Below are positions 43,005-43,165 of a stretch of DNA of 43,165 bases, piece by piece. The position numbers and the translations under genes are program-made. The DNA lies in NCBI GenBank assembly GCA_023398955.1, contig JAEWRL010000231.1:1-43165 (forward strand), read 5' to 3'. This stretch comes from Pseudomonadota bacterium (lineage in GTDB: Bacteria; Myxococcota_A; Polyangia; Polyangiales; Polyangiaceae). Each line of letters starts with the position of its first letter. The first letter of the stretch is position 1. The notes under the pieces were generated by a model. That model saw only the letters and a program-made list of their open reading frames with translations. It did no database searches and had not been told where the DNA came from.

Positions 43005-43165
43005 ATGCTTCGACTGCAGCTGAACGACGGTCAGTGGTCAAAGTTGGCTCTTGTGCTGGAAGGCCAGCGCGGAGCGGGGCGCCGGGGGCGCACCAGCATG
43101 CGGCGGGCGGTAAAGGGGGGCCTCGACGCAGGGGATAGGTCGTTCGCGGGGCGGCCTTTCCACGA
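43005..43165 (+). CDS. Possible N-terminus of an IS5-type transposase (cut by window end)
   Basis: A frame opens with ATG at 43005, preceded by GGGAG six bases upstream, and runs off the window after 53 codons. Its first 30 residues (MLRLQLNDGQWSKLALVLEG, then GRRGRT) follow the DUF4096 pattern at the start of IS5-family transposases, where a (D/T)DxQWxxLxPLLPG block is followed by a GR-rich turn. The residues after that do not clearly match the expected LRTGxPWRDLP segment, so it may be a decayed copy. Confidence 0.4.
   Translation, partial: MLRLQLNDGQWSKLALVLEGQRGAGRRGRTSMRRAVKGGLDAGDRSFAGRPFH

Noticed and set aside
42644..43006. 120-residue Arg-rich leftward frame
   Set aside because: The Arg-Ala run comes from a TGCCCGTGCCC repeat and there is no ribosome site or family.

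Overview
This window reads as a chromosomal segment of a myxobacterium (phylum Myxococcota, probably a Polyangiales-like, cellulose-degrading lineage). The grounds are high GC, a MYXO-CTERM type C-terminus (Cys-Gly-Cys, hydrophobic segment, basic tail) on the beta-helix protein at 22506-24458, many lipoproteins with Gly/Ser/Thr-rich linkers, an ECF sigma/FecR pair, hybrid kinase and receiver-EAL signalling proteins, and a TIGR02147/DUF4423-type regulator. No rRNA, tRNA, CRISPR array or intact mobile element was found. The assignment comes from reading motifs, not from a database search.

Left part (1-5.7 kb): after an IS-end-like direct repeat at the left edge comes a leftward cassette of a ParA ATPase, a Roadblock/LC7 protein, a small unknown ORF and an M52 (hydrogenase-maturation type) peptidase, with no hydrogenase in view. 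Upstream lies a soluble hybrid histidine kinase whose sensor is a LacI-type sugar-binding domain. 6-9 kb: a large lipoprotein joins lamin-tail domains to a pyruvate-phosphate-dikinase-like module with permuted domain order. 9-15 kb: a GH5 endoglucanase lipoprotein, an ADP-ribosylglycohydrolase, and an operon-like run of an envelope protein, an ECF sigma factor and a FecR-like regulator.

Middle (15.4-27.8 kb): a lipoprotein that looks like a PHB-depolymerase-family esterase but lacks the whole catalytic triad, an SMP-30/gluconolactonase, YqeY, ArfB, a DedA membrane protein, an SLC12-like cation-chloride cotransporter homologue, the beta-helix MYXO-CTERM protein, UppP, RsmG and an RRM RNA-binding protein. 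The 0.8 kb between yqeY and arfB has no convincing gene but carries a perfect 14-bp inverted repeat.

Right part (28-43 kb): a fused HisH-HisF imidazole glycerol phosphate synthase that resembles the eukaryotic HIS7 enzyme, a small lipoprotein, an unusual beta-ketoacyl synthase with a long insertion, a receiver-EAL phosphodiesterase, a PhoA-type alkaline phosphatase, a MORN-repeat lipoprotein, a DUF4423 regulator divergent from a large lipoprotein, an AraC-GyrI regulator, a HIT protein and a GH8 endoglucanase lipoprotein. The window ends in what may be the start of an IS5-type transposase.

The genes are mostly monocistronic or in short runs. The shared theme is envelope and secretion (at least eight exported or lipid-anchored proteins, two of them cellulase-type hydrolases) together with cytoplasmic signalling. 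The best candidates for undescribed biology are the permuted extracytoplasmic dikinase-like lipoprotein, the ParA/Roadblock/M52 cassette and the LacI-sensor hybrid kinase.
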